The notes: generated by a model not told the origin, from the sequence alone. Shown: positions 1 to 7,671, counted from the stretch's first letter. The stretch: DNA of 11,128 bases from Acidobacteriota bacterium (GCA_003225595.1 QIAR01000394.1:1-11128); one strand, 5' to 3'. A program made the numbers and translations.

Positions 1-1
1 G

Positions 2-2218
2 GAAACCATGCTGATCGGCTGTATTTCCAGCCTGCTACAGTGCTACTGGAAGGTGAACCGGCGCCCCGAACCTGTAAAAGTATTATTCAACATTTTCGGC
101 ATGATGGCGCCTGCCGTTGGCGTGTCGTTCTTCGTTTACCATCAGTTGGGGAGAATTGTTCATCACAGCCTTCCGTTGATGCTGGCGGGCGCGGCGTGTA
201 CGTACTTCCTCGCCAATACGCTGCCGGTTGCGGTAGTGATCTCGGTCACAGAGGGCAAGCGCCTCCGCAAGATCTGGTCGGAATGCTACTTCTGGTCTTT
301 CCCTTACTACCTCGTGGGCGCCGCCATCGCGGGTTTGATCAGTGCCGTAAACCGTTACGTGGGCTGGCAGACTTCACTCCTAGTAGTGCCCGTCATTTAT
401 TGGATCTACCGGTCGTATCGCCTGTATCTAGATCGGCTACAAGACGAGAAGAGGCATGTCGAGCAGATGGCCGCCATCGAAGCGCTGGCACTGGCAATCG
501 AAGCGAAAGACCATACTACGCACGATCACCTCCAACGCGTACGCGTATATGCGATCGAAGTGGGTAAGGAACTCGGCCTTCAGGGAGAGGATCTAGAGGC
601 GCTTCGGGCCGCAGCCCTGCTGCATGACATCGGCAAGCTGGCCGTTCCCGAGCACATCATCAACAAGCCTGGTCGGCTGACGCCGGAAGAGTTCGAAAAG
701 ATGAAGGTCCACCCGATAGTAGGCGCCGAGATTCTCGAGCGCGTGGACTTTCCCTATCCGGTTGTCCCCATCGTTCGGTCTCACCACGAAAAATGGGATG
801 GCACAGGCTACCCAGATGGGTTGCGAGGAAATCAGATTCCCATCGGTGCTCGCATTCTCTCCGCGGTGGATTGCTTGGACGCGCTTGCATCAGATCGTCA
901 ATACCGCCGTGCCCTGCCACTTGACCAGGCCCTGGAAGAGGTTGCCAAGCTCGCGAATATGCAGTTTGACCCTCTCGTGGTCGAAGTGCTGATGCGCCGT
1001 TACATGGATTTCGAGAGGCTGTTGATCTCGCAATCGGGCGGCATCAACAAAAGCAGGCTCTCCACCGGTGCGAAGGTCGAGAGAGGAGTGGAGCCGGCCG
1101 CTGGATTCGAGATGGCTGTGTCAGACCGACGCCGCGGAACCGACAGCAGCTTTCTCAGTTCCATAGCGGCGGCCAGACAGGAAGCACAAACGCTGTTCGA
1201 ACTCAGCCAGGATTTGGGCAAGTCGCTCAGCCTCGACGAGACCCTCTCCGTACTTTCTTTACGCTTGAAGAAGCTGGTGCCCTACGACTCCATCGCTGTG
1301 TATGTTCGACAGGATGACAAGCTGTATCCGCAGCACGTCGCCGGCGATGACTTCCGTTTGTTCTCCTCGCTGGAGATCCCCATGGGGCAAGGGCTCTCCG
1401 GCTGGGTCGCGTCCAACGGCAAGCCGATCATCAACGGCAATCCCTCAGTCGAGCCAGGATATCTGAATGACCCGACAAAATTCAGCATACTGCGTTCCGG
1501 CATGGCCGTCCCGCTTTTTGGAATCAACGAGGTGGTCGGTGTCCTGACGCTATACAAGGCTGCGGCTGATTCATTCACCAAGGACCACCTCCGAATTCTG
1601 ATGGCTATCAGCTCAAAAGTCGGGTTTTGCATCGAGAACGCGCTGAAATACGAGCAGGCAGAAAGCACTGCCACGACGGACTACCTCACTGGGCTCCCGA
1701 ACGCACGCTCCCTTTTTCTCCATCTTGACCAGGAGCTGGCACGCTGCAAACGCACGAACACGTCACTAGCGGTGATGGTGTGCGATCTGGACGGTTTCAA
1801 GCAGATTAATGACCGGTTCGGCCATCTCGAAGGCAACAAAGTGCTGACGCTTTTTGCCAGTTTCATGAAGAGCGTGTGTCGCGAATACGACTACGTCGGC
1901 CGCATGGGGGGCGACGAATTTGTCATGGTCGCTCCCGGGCTGACAGCCGAAGCTTCACAGGAAAAGGCCGTCCTCCTGATGCAGCTGGCCACCGAAGCTG
2001 GCCGCAAGATATGCCGGGAGGAGATCCTCTCACTGAGCATTGGTATGTGTTTTTATCCTCAGGATGGTACGGATGCCGAGCACCTGCTTACCGAGGCTGA
2101 CAAGAAAATGTATGTCGTCAAGCAGGCACATCACGAAGCAACTGCCGGACCGGTGGTGGTTTCACGAGAGGGGAGCCCGCGGGCAGAGAAACCGATTTCC
2201 CAGTCTTTGTCCACTTAG
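2..2218 (+). CDS. Membrane HD-GYP / GAF / GGDEF c-di-GMP turnover protein (N-terminus cut by window edge)
   Basis: Predicted inner-membrane enzyme able in principle both to degrade and to make cyclic di-GMP. The frame is open to the window edge, so the ATG at 8 need not be the true start; residues are counted from it. Residues 1-140 hold about four hydrophobic segments. An HD-GYP domain spans about 155-340 with H174, HD at 206-207, HDIGK, HHE at 259-261 and DGTGYP at 264-269, so the family's hallmark residues are intact. A GAF-like sensor domain follows at about 388-548. The GGDEF domain (about 556-705) has metal-ligand D593, N601, GGDEF at 634-638 and a product-inhibition I-site RxxD (R625-D628) five residues before GGDEF. 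One oddity is N610 where PleD-type cyclases have the guanine-contacting Asp (GHLEGN instead of GHxxGD). Domain identity is very secure. Which activity dominates cannot be told from sequence. The stop is 16 nt before the transporter operon. Confidence 0.95.
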   Translation, partial: ETMLIGCISSLLQCYWKVNRRPEPVKVLFNIFGMMAPAVGVSFFVYHQLGRIVHHSLPLMLAGAACTYFLANTLPVAVVISVTEGKRLRKIWSECYFWSFPYYLVGAAIAGLISAVNRYVGWQTSLLVVPVIYWIYRSYRLYLDRLQDEKRHVEQMAAIEALALAIEAKDHTTHDHLQRVRVYAIEVGKELGLQGEDLEALRAAALLHDIGKLAVPEHIINKPGRLTPEEFEKMKVHPIVGAEILERVDFPYPVVPIVRSHHEKWDGTGYPDGLRGNQIPIGARILSAVDCLDALASDRQYRRALPLDQALEEVAKLANMQFDPLVVEVLMRRYMDFERLLISQSGGINKSRLSTGAKVERGVEPAAGFEMAVSDRRRGTDSSFLSSIAAARQEAQTLFELSQDLGKSLSLDETLSVLSLRLKKLVPYDSIAVYVRQDDKLYPQHVAGDDFRLFSSLEIPMGQGLSGWVASNGKPIINGNPSVEPGYLNDPTKFSILRSGMAVPLFGINEVVGVLTLYKAAADSFTKDHLRILMAISSKVGFCIENALKYEQAESTATTDYLTGLPNARSLFLHLDQELARCKRTNTSLAVMVCDLDGFKQINDRFGHLEGNKVLTLFASFMKSVCREYDYVGRMGGDEFVMVAPGLTAEASQEKAVLLMQLATEAGRKICREEILSLSIGMCFYPQDGTDAEHLLTEADKKMYVVKQAHHEATAGPVVVSREGSPRAEKPISQSLST

Positions 2219-2234
2219 GCCCGAAGAGTAGCCA

Positions 2235-3101
2235 ATGCGAATAATGAGGATATTCCGGCACCTTGAGACAATTCTGGCCACTCTCTTAATCGGCGGCTTT
2301 CTATCCGCCACGCTGGCCCGACTTGCGCCGGGATTCGGCGCCGACGAGCAAGAACTGGACTCTCGTCTGAGTGCGGAGAGCATCCGCCAGATTCGGGAAT
2401 CGCACGCCCAGGAACGCAACATCCTCCATTTCTATTTCAACTATCTAAAACGTGCTATCCATGGTGATCTCGGAACTTCACGCAGCCTCGGTAAGCCGGT
2501 GCGGCAGCTCATAGCTGATCGGCTTCCTATCACCGTGCGCTTGTGTGGCCTCGGGCTGCTGGTCGGTTGGACCGTGGGCCTGGCGCTCGCGATCGCGGTT
2601 GTGATGGCTCAGGTTCGTGTGCTCGACGTGTTTGCGGCGGGACTCGCCGGCACCTTCCTTTCGCTGCCCGCGGCTGTCCTCGCCCTCCTCTTTGTCTACT
2701 TCAATGCGCCGGCGTCCCTGGCGATCTCGTCGATCGTGTTTCCCAAAGTGTTCTCCTTTTCGAGGAATCTTCTCGCCCAGAGTTACGGCCTGCCACACAT
2801 CATTACCGCCCGGGCCAAAGGCCTGGGTTCCGCACGCATATTCGGCTGGCACGTGTTGCCTGTGGCAGGGCCGCAGATGCTTGCGTTGGCAGGTGTATCG
2901 GTAAGCATGGCCCTGGGCGCAGCGATTCCGGTTGAGGCACTATGCGGGATATCTGGTATTGGCCAGCTTGCCTGGCAGGCGGCGCTCGGCCGCGATCTCT
3001 CTCTGCTGGTAACGGTCACGGTGCTGGTAACGGTGGTCACGCTCGCGGCCAACACGGGGTCGGATCTCGCAATGGATATCTTCCGGGGGCAGCAAGCTTG
3101 A
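2235..3101 (+). CDS. Peptide-type ABC transporter permease, DppB/OppB family
   Basis: Inner-membrane permease subunit of a dipeptide/oligopeptide-type importer. The 288 residues carry the family marks: an N-terminal membrane segment (about 9-31), the GDLGTS motif at 77-82, further membrane segments, the EAA-type cytoplasmic loop at about 192-209 (ARAKGLGSARIFGWHVLP) that docks on the ATPase, and the conserved stretch after it at about 232-258 (VEALCGISGIGQL). It is slightly shorter than the usual 300-340. The ATG at 2235 is preceded by GAAGAG (2223-2228) with a 6-nt gap; an in-frame ATG at 2244 is the alternative. Only 16 nt separate it from the upstream c-di-GMP gene, so co-transcription is plausible. 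Its stop overlaps the next permease start. The substrate cannot be read from the sequence; peptides are the family default, but nickel, sugars and other solutes also occur. Confidence 0.92.
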   Translation: MRIMRIFRHLETILATLLIGGFLSATLARLAPGFGADEQELDSRLSAESIRQIRESHAQERNILHFYFNYLKRAIHGDLGTSRSLGKPVRQLIADRLPITVRLCGLGLLVGWTVGLALAIAVVMAQVRVLDVFAAGLAGTFLSLPAAVLALLFVYFNAPASLAISSIVFPKVFSFSRNLLAQSYGLPHIITARAKGLGSARIFGWHVLPVAGPQMLALAGVSVSMALGAAIPVEALCGISGIGQLAWQAALGRDLSLLVTVTVLVTVVTLAANTGSDLAMDIFRGQQA

Positions 3102-3904
3102 GCGGTATACAAAAGTTCGCGTGTTGGACCCTCGCAGCCATTGTTCTGGGCGGAATTGCGCTCAGCATCATCGTTCCCGCTGATTACACAGTCCAGTTCC
3201 GAGAGACCCCAAATGCCGTACCAACGCATCAGCATTTGCTGGGGACCGATGAACTGGGACGCGATCGTTTGGCGCGCGTGCTCTATGGCACCCGAATTTC
3301 GCTGTTGCTCGCGCCCGCAGCAGCCTTCCTCTCGACCCTCATGGCAGCGCTTATCGGCGTCGTTTCAGGTTACTTTGGCAGTTGGTGCGAGCGCCTTGCC
3401 CTCGCAGTCACTGACCTGGTGCTCTCGCTGCCATGGTTGTTCCTGATGCTCGCCGTGCGGGCCGTGTTGCCGCTAAACGTGTCGCCACTCACCTCCGTAG
3501 TCATCACGTTCCTGCTTCTAGGCCTGCTGGGATGGGCTGCGTCCGCCCGAGTGCTGTGTACAGGCACTCGCGTCTTGCGCAATTCTGATTTCATCCTCCA
3601 AGCCCGCGCTTCTGGTCTGCACGGATTCCGCCTCCTTGCGGTGCACATTATTCCCAACTTGAAGCCGGTGCTGTACGCGCAGTTTCTGATCTCTGTTCCG
3701 GTGTTCATTTTGAGTGAAGCGAACCTAGGGATTCTGGGGTTGGGAGTCGCTGAACCGCTCCCCTCTTGGGGCAGCTTACTGCGTGAACTGGAGGGGTGGG
3801 GCGGTTTCTCCACGGAACCGTGGAAGCTTGCCCCAATGTTGCTGCTGATATTGGTCGTTAGTTGTTTCCAGGTAATTCTAGCGCGCGAGGAGGTATCGGC
3901 ATGA
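3098..3904 (+). CDS. Peptide-type ABC transporter permease, DppC/OppC family
   Basis: Second membrane permease, expected to pair with the DppB-like protein. I place the start at the TTG at 3098, giving 268 residues. It overlaps the upstream stop as TTGA, has a GGGGG stretch (3085-3089) upstream, and begins directly before the first membrane segment (about 7-27). An open frame further upstream (ATG at 2942) adds 52 residues that are only an out-of-frame reading of permease B. Family marks: HLLGTDELGRDRLARVLYG at 46-64, several membrane segments, the EAA-type loop at about 168-186 (QARASGLHGFRLLAVHIIP), and a C-terminal region ILGLGVAEPLPSWGSLL (about 212-228) typical of OppC-type subunits. The stop overlaps the start of the binding-protein gene as ATGA. 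Confidence 0.92.
   Translation: MSGIQKFACWTLAAIVLGGIALSIIVPADYTVQFRETPNAVPTHQHLLGTDELGRDRLARVLYGTRISLLLAPAAAFLSTLMAALIGVVSGYFGSWCERLALAVTDLVLSLPWLFLMLAVRAVLPLNVSPLTSVVITFLLLGLLGWAASARVLCTGTRVLRNSDFILQARASGLHGFRLLAVHIIPNLKPVLYAQFLISVPVFILSEANLGILGLGVAEPLPSWGSLLRELEGWGGFSTEPWKLAPMLLLILVVSCFQVILAREEVSA
3888..3894 (+). promoter_or_regulatory. Strong ribosome binding site deciding the binding-protein start
   Basis: AGGAGGT, a near-perfect Shine-Dalgarno sequence, sits 6 nt before the ATG at 3901. It fixes that start against the in-frame ATG at 3862, which would add 13 residues lying inside the upstream permease gene and in front of the signal peptide. It is the best ribosome site in the operon, as expected for a binding protein that is usually needed in excess over the membrane subunits. 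Confidence 0.85.
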
Positions 3905-5530
3905 AACGGCGCTCCATATTGGCTTTCTTGATTTTCGTGCTGGTTCTGACCCGAGTGTTGAGTTATGCGCAGTCCGGCGACGAACTTCGGTTCTACCTCC
4001 GGTCCGACCCGAAGACGTTCAATCCACTTCTCGTCGCCGACGATGCCTCTGAAACGATTCGCTATCTCACCGGCGGCGTCTTAGTGCGCGTCAACCGTCA
4101 GACACAGCAACTGCAGCCGGAACTGGCGACAGCCTGGAAGCTTTCAAAGGACGGGAAGAGCATCAGTTTTAATCTTCGCGAACACGTGTACTTTTCTGAC
4201 GGCACGCCATTCTCGGCCCAGGACGTCGCCTACACGGTGCAACACTTGATGGACCCGGCCGTACACTCGCCGACAGGCGATTCCTTCCGCTCTGGTTCAG
4301 GTGAGGTACGGACTGATGTGCCCTCGCCAAACCGGATCACAATTTCTTTTCCCGCTCCCGTCGCCGGGATGGACAAGCTCTTCGATCACGTGGCCGTTCT
4401 TTCCTCCCGTTCGCCTAAGCAGGAGATGGCGGTGCTGGGACCCTTTTATGTCGCAGATTACAAGTCCGGCTCTTACGTTCTGTTGAAGCGAAACCCGAAC
4501 TATTGGAAGAGAGATTCCGCGGGGAGGCAGTTGCCGTACTTGAACTCTATACGAATGGACATACAGTCGAATCGTGACATTGAGGAACTCAAATTCCGTC
4601 GCGGTGAGATCGATCTCGTCAACTCGCTCGACAGCGAGTACTACGATCGCCTGGCTTCGACTTCGGCGAAGTTGCTGCATGATGCCGGTCCATCTTTGGA
4701 TTCGGAGCAAATGTGGTTCAACCAAGTCGGCAACGCGCCCATTCCTGCGTACAAAAAAGAATGGTTCCGTTCAACCAATTTTCGCCGCGCAATTTCGTTG
4801 GGCATCAACCGCGCAGATCTATGCCGGGTTGTGTTCGCTTTGCACGCTCGTCCTGCGGTGGGACCGGTTTCGCCGGCAAACAAGTTCTGGTTCAACACCA
4901 AGCTGCAACCGCAGTCATTCGATCCCGCTAGCGCCTTGCGCTTTTTACAGCAGGATGGCTTCCGTCGGGAGGGGTCCACGTTACGCGACCGGGATGGACA
5001 TCCTGTCGAGTTTTCCATTATCACCAACTCGGGAAATAAATATCGCGAACGAATGACTACGATGATTCAACTGGACCTTGGGAACCTGGGCATTCACGTG
5101 AACGTCGTAACACTGGACTTCCCATCCCTTATCGAGCGAATCACACAGTCGTTTAATTACGAGGCAGCCCTGTTGGGCCTTGTTAACGATGATCTGGATC
5201 CCAACGCGCAAATGAACGTGTGGCTGAGTTCCGCTGAGAACCATCAGTGGAATCCCTCCGAGAAGTCGCCGGAAACGAATTGGGAAGCCGAAATAGATCG
5301 CCTGATGAGGGCGCAGCCTGATGAGGGCGCAGGCGTCGGCCATTGATCCAAACAAGCGGAAGTCTTATTTCGACCGGGTGCAGGAGATTGCCGTAGAGCA
5401 GGTTCCGTTCATCTACCTAGTGAATAAGAATGCACTTTCGGGGATCTCGGGTTCAGTGGAAGGGGCCACTCCAATCGTCCTGCGTCCGGAGACCTACTGG
5501 AATGTCGAGTGGTTGAACAAACAGAGATGA
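3901..5530 (+). pseudogene. Periplasmic peptide-type substrate-binding protein (SBP_bac_5 family), frame broken by a 16-bp duplication
   Basis: Extracytoplasmic binding protein of the importer. The ATG at 3901 overlaps the upstream stop (ATGA). Residues 1-24 form a Sec signal peptide (KRR, hydrophobic core, cleavage likely after SYA); there is no lipobox Cys. The body has family features: DPKTFNPLL near 36-44, LQPELATAWKLSKDGKSISF at 71-90, FSDGTPFSAQDVAYTV at 98-113, and the C-terminal lobe from about 290 (FRRAISLGINRADL). As written, the frame ends at 5346 after 481 residues: after Q472 a tandem duplication shifts the frame into nine unrelated residues and a stop. Deleting one copy gives 537 residues, the new tail continuing IDPNKRKSYFDRVQEIAVEQ and VPFIYLVNKNALSG, typical of this family's C-terminus. 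The restored stop (5528-5530) makes an ATGA overlap with the ATPase start. It is either a real mutation or an assembly or sequencing error; if real, the protein is probably misfolded or inactive. Confidence 0.9.
5301..5332 (+). repeat. Perfect 16-bp tandem duplication causing the frameshift
   Basis: The unit cctgatgagggcgcag occurs twice head to tail, at 5301-5316 and 5317-5332, with no mismatch and no partial third copy. Sixteen is 1 modulo 3, so the second copy shifts the reading frame of the binding protein. Reading through a single copy gives EIDRLMRAQASAIDPNKRK, continuous with both flanks. Replication slippage is the simplest biological origin; an assembly artefact is the alternative. 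Confidence 0.97.
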
Positions 5531-6369
5531 ACACCTCCGAGCCTCTGCTCTCCATCAGCCTGTCTGTCGGGTATCGCGGTAAGTCTGCGGTGCTCCGCAA
5601 CGTTGCACTCGAGATTGCACCGGGGGAAGTCCTGGGCTTGGTCGGACAGAGTGGGTCCGGGAAGAGCACTCTCGCCCTCGCAATCCTTCGCCTCCTGGAA
5701 CTTAAAAGGGGTAGAGCCGAGGGAACTGCTAATTTTCAGGGCCGCGACCTGATCGCGTTGAAAGAGAGTGAATTGCGCCGCATACGAGGGAAGGAAATCG
5801 GTCTTGTGCTACAGAGCCCGCTCTCTTCACTCAACCCCGCGCTACGCATCGGCACTCAAATGTTCGAAGCCTGGGGCGCGCATGCCCGGGGTCCATCGGA
5901 ACGTCGCCGCCACTCCGTCCTCGAGGCCCTCGCCAGCGTGAGTCTGCCGGCCGATGATGTCTTTTTGCAGCGTTATCCTTCACAGATAAGCGTCGGGCAG
6001 GCCCAGCGTGTACTGATCGCCATGGCCGTGTTGCATCGCCCATCGTTGCTGATCGCCGACGAGCCCACTAGCGCTTTGGACGTGATCACGCAGTCGGAGA
6101 TCCTTGCCCTGTTCGGTAAACTGAATAAGGAAATGGGGATGGCGGTCCTCTATATCTCCCACGACCTGCTCTCGGTCGCATCCCTTTGTCACCGCATTGC
6201 AATCCTTCATGAAGGAGTAATTGTCGAGTGCGGAAGAGTTGCTCAGATCTTCGGATACCCGGTGCATCCTTACACGCAGCGGCTTGTCCAGGCGATGCCG
6301 GATAAAACCGCTCTGATCGCCCGCGCGCCCGTAGCCAGACTGGCTGCTTCCGCTGCGGTGCCTACTTGA
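5527..6369 (+). CDS. Peptide-type ABC transporter ATPase, DppD/OppD family
   Basis: Cytoplasmic ATP-binding subunit expected to drive the upstream permeases. I chose the ATG at 5527 (280 residues) because it overlaps the restored binding-protein stop as ATGA, matching the operon pattern; an in-frame GTG at 5509 is the alternative. Motifs in order: Walker A GQSGSGKST (40-48), Q-loop Q96, signature ISVGQ (154-158), Walker B LLIADEP (174-180, catalytic E179) and H-loop H212 (ISHD). The oligopeptide-type tail HPYTQRLVQAMP (247-258) is present. Oddities: the signature has Val at the third position of LSGGQ; the protein is short compared with about 320-330 for DppD/OppD and lacks the usual Cys-rich end; and only one ATPase gene is present, whereas this family normally has two. 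The possible lost tail is listed separately. It may work as a homodimer or with a partner encoded elsewhere. Confidence 0.92.
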   Translation: MNTSEPLLSISLSVGYRGKSAVLRNVALEIAPGEVLGLVGQSGSGKSTLALAILRLLELKRGRAEGTANFQGRDLIALKESELRRIRGKEIGLVLQSPLSSLNPALRIGTQMFEAWGAHARGPSERRRHSVLEALASVSLPADDVFLQRYPSQISVGQAQRVLIAMAVLHRPSLLIADEPTSALDVITQSEILALFGKLNKEMGMAVLYISHDLLSVASLCHRIAILHEGVIVECGRVAQIFGYPVHPYTQRLVQAMPDKTALIARAPVARLAASAAVPT

Positions 6370-6484
6370 GAGACTAATCCGCGACGGCACGGAGCTAAAT
6401 CCCGTGGCGGGTCCTCCAGATACTGCGTGGTTTGCCCCGGCGCTCCCCAGCGATTACTCTGAACTCGTAAAGCGTCGACAATGA
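6335..6484 (+). other. Open frame in +1 register at the ATPase end; possible displaced C-terminal tail or small gene remnant
   Basis: In the frame one base over from the ATPase, codons are open from 6335 (after a TAG at 6332) to a TGA at 6482-6484. They encode about 49 residues, with a protein-like end that includes LIRDGTELNPVAGPPDTAWF and PALPSDYSELVKRRQ. There is no ATG. The stop overlaps the next gene's ATG as ATGA, the arrangement seen between the other genes of this operon. Joining this frame to the ATPase before its present stop (6367-6369) would give roughly 318 residues, close to the family norm. I infer a possible frameshift, but 49 open codons can arise by chance at this base composition and I do not recognise the sequence. 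Confidence 0.3.
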
Positions 6485-7215
6485 CTATTCATATCCAGAA
6501 TCTCAGAAGAGTTCCCTTCCCCATGATTTTGGCCGCGCTCCTCTGGACGTGGACCGCCTCCGGCAAAGACACGGTTCCGACGGTCCGCTGGACGGAGGGG
6601 AATCCTGGTTGCACTTTCACGCGCGGCGACGACGGCAAATATCGCTGGGCCATGTGGACTGACGATGTGGGGGTCAGCTTGGCTGTCGATTCCCAGGAGC
6701 TGCAGAAAACTCGACGTCGTCACGAACGGATTTTTGGAGTCCTCCTGAACGTTCATTATCGCGGCTCCGGCACGCTAAAGGTCAACCCTCAAAAAACCAC
6801 TCTCGAGTTCGTCAACCATTTTCATACGGTAAGAAACTCGCTCCACCCTGATTACTTCTCTAAGGAGATTCAGAAAAAGGCAGACGACCTTGCGGATGAG
6901 ACGGAATACCAAATCCAAAAGCATCCGGAAAAGAAAGATGAAAAGGAAAACTACCTCCGCGACTATGAGAACGAGGTCTCGGGGTTGACGCGGTTCCTGA
7001 GCACGCACAGCCTGCGTGAAGCGACACTAAATCCCGGCGATCCCGAGGTCGGTGGATGGATTTTTTTCGAGACCAAAAGTAAGTGGATTGGTGACTGGAA
7101 AAAGCAGGAGACTTTCCTGCTGCGCTTCCGGTTCAAAAACCGAGTCTTCGAGTTTCCTTTCACCCTGCCGCCTAGCGAAGGCGATCTGATCCTGCGCCGC
7201 CGTGAGCTTCACTGA
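6481..7215 (+). CDS. Secreted protein of unknown function, last gene of the transporter operon
   Basis: I do not recognise this family. The 244-residue product has a likely N-terminal signal peptide: basic NLRR (7-10), a hydrophobic stretch PMILAALLWTWTASG (about 14-28), then the mature protein from about K29. The mature part has a beta-rich first region (about 35-110), a charged Lys/Glu-rich probably helical segment (about 125-165, including EKKDEKENYLRDYENE at 150-165), and a final beta-rich region with GGWIFFETKSKW (191-202) and FLLRFRFKNRVFEFPF (212-227). This could be an Ig-like sandwich with a helical insert, which is an inference from the pattern of residues. The start at 6481 is kept because it includes the basic n-region; the ATG at 6523 is the alternative. 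No clear ribosome site is seen. It may be translationally coupled to the frame ending at 6484. No catalytic motif is visible. Confidence 0.75.
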   Translation: MTIHIQNLRRVPFPMILAALLWTWTASGKDTVPTVRWTEGNPGCTFTRGDDGKYRWAMWTDDVGVSLAVDSQELQKTRRRHERIFGVLLNVHYRGSGTLKVNPQKTTLEFVNHFHTVRNSLHPDYFSKEIQKKADDLADETEYQIQKHPEKKDEKENYLRDYENEVSGLTRFLSTHSLREATLNPGDPEVGGWIFFETKSKWIGDWKKQETFLLRFRFKNRVFEFPFTLPPSEGDLILRRRELH

Positions 7216-7260
7216 CAGATCAGGCCAGACTAAATGTCGGGGGAAACACTTTGCGCGGGC

Positions 7261-7671
7261 TCACACCGCCATCTTGCGCGACTCCGCCTCCTTCTGGGCG
7301 ACATAGCGCAACAGAATGTCACGCAGCGACACGAGTCCTTTCAATTCCTTGCCATCACAGATGGGTAAATGACGGAACCCGAATTCGCGCATAAGAAACA
7401 GGCAGTTCTCCACGGTTTCATCCACACTGATTGATCGGGGTTTGGACGTCATGACCTCGGAAATCTTCGTGGTTCCCGGCAACCGGCCCGCGGCCACGAC
7501 TCGGTTCATGACGTCGCGCTCGGAAATGATGCCTACGAGTTCCCCGTTGTGCACTACCGGTAGCGCCCCAAAATTGTGTTCCATCATCAATCGGGCGGCT
7601 TCCAGCACAGTGCAGTCGGCATCGATGGAGTACACTCTGCGGTCTTTTACCAGTTCGTAGACTTGTGCCAT
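7261..7671 (-). CDS. Two-CBS-domain protein, probable nucleotide-sensing regulator
   Basis: A stand-alone cytosolic protein of 136 residues made almost wholly of a CBS pair (Bateman module): CBS1 at about 8-60 and CBS2 at about 70-126. Each carries the ligand-loop signature: GIISERDVMNRV (47-58) and GLVSLRDILLRY (112-123). Such pairs usually bind adenine nucleotides or S-adenosylmethionine and change the behaviour of a partner protein; the partner is not evident here. ALPVV (36-40) and HLPIC (101-105) are the usual strand motifs. The ATG at 7671 is preceded by AAGGAG (complement of 7683-7688) at a rather long 11-nt spacing. The gene is convergent with the secreted-protein gene ending at 7215, with 45 nt between stops and no clear terminator. 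Family assignment is firm, function open. Confidence 0.93.
   Translation of the reverse strand: MAQVYELVKDRRVYSIDADCTVLEAARLMMEHNFGALPVVHNGELVGIISERDVMNRVVAAGRLPGTTKISEVMTSKPRSISVDETVENCLFLMREFGFRHLPICDGKELKGLVSLRDILLRYVAQKEAESRKMAV

Noticed and set aside
2942..3097. Longer start for permease C at the ATG at 2942
   Set aside because: The extra 52 residues are an out-of-frame reading of permease B, Gly/His/Arg-rich with no family similarity; the TTG at 3098 fits the operon's overlap pattern.
5321..5530. Separate small gene starting at the ATG at 5321
   Set aside because: The start lies inside the second duplication copy with no ribosome site, and the product is simply the displaced C-terminus of the binding protein.
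7183..7221. Inverted repeat gatctg/cagatc across the 7215 stop as a terminator
   Set aside because: The loop is 27 nt, the stem only 6 bp, and no T-run follows on either strand.
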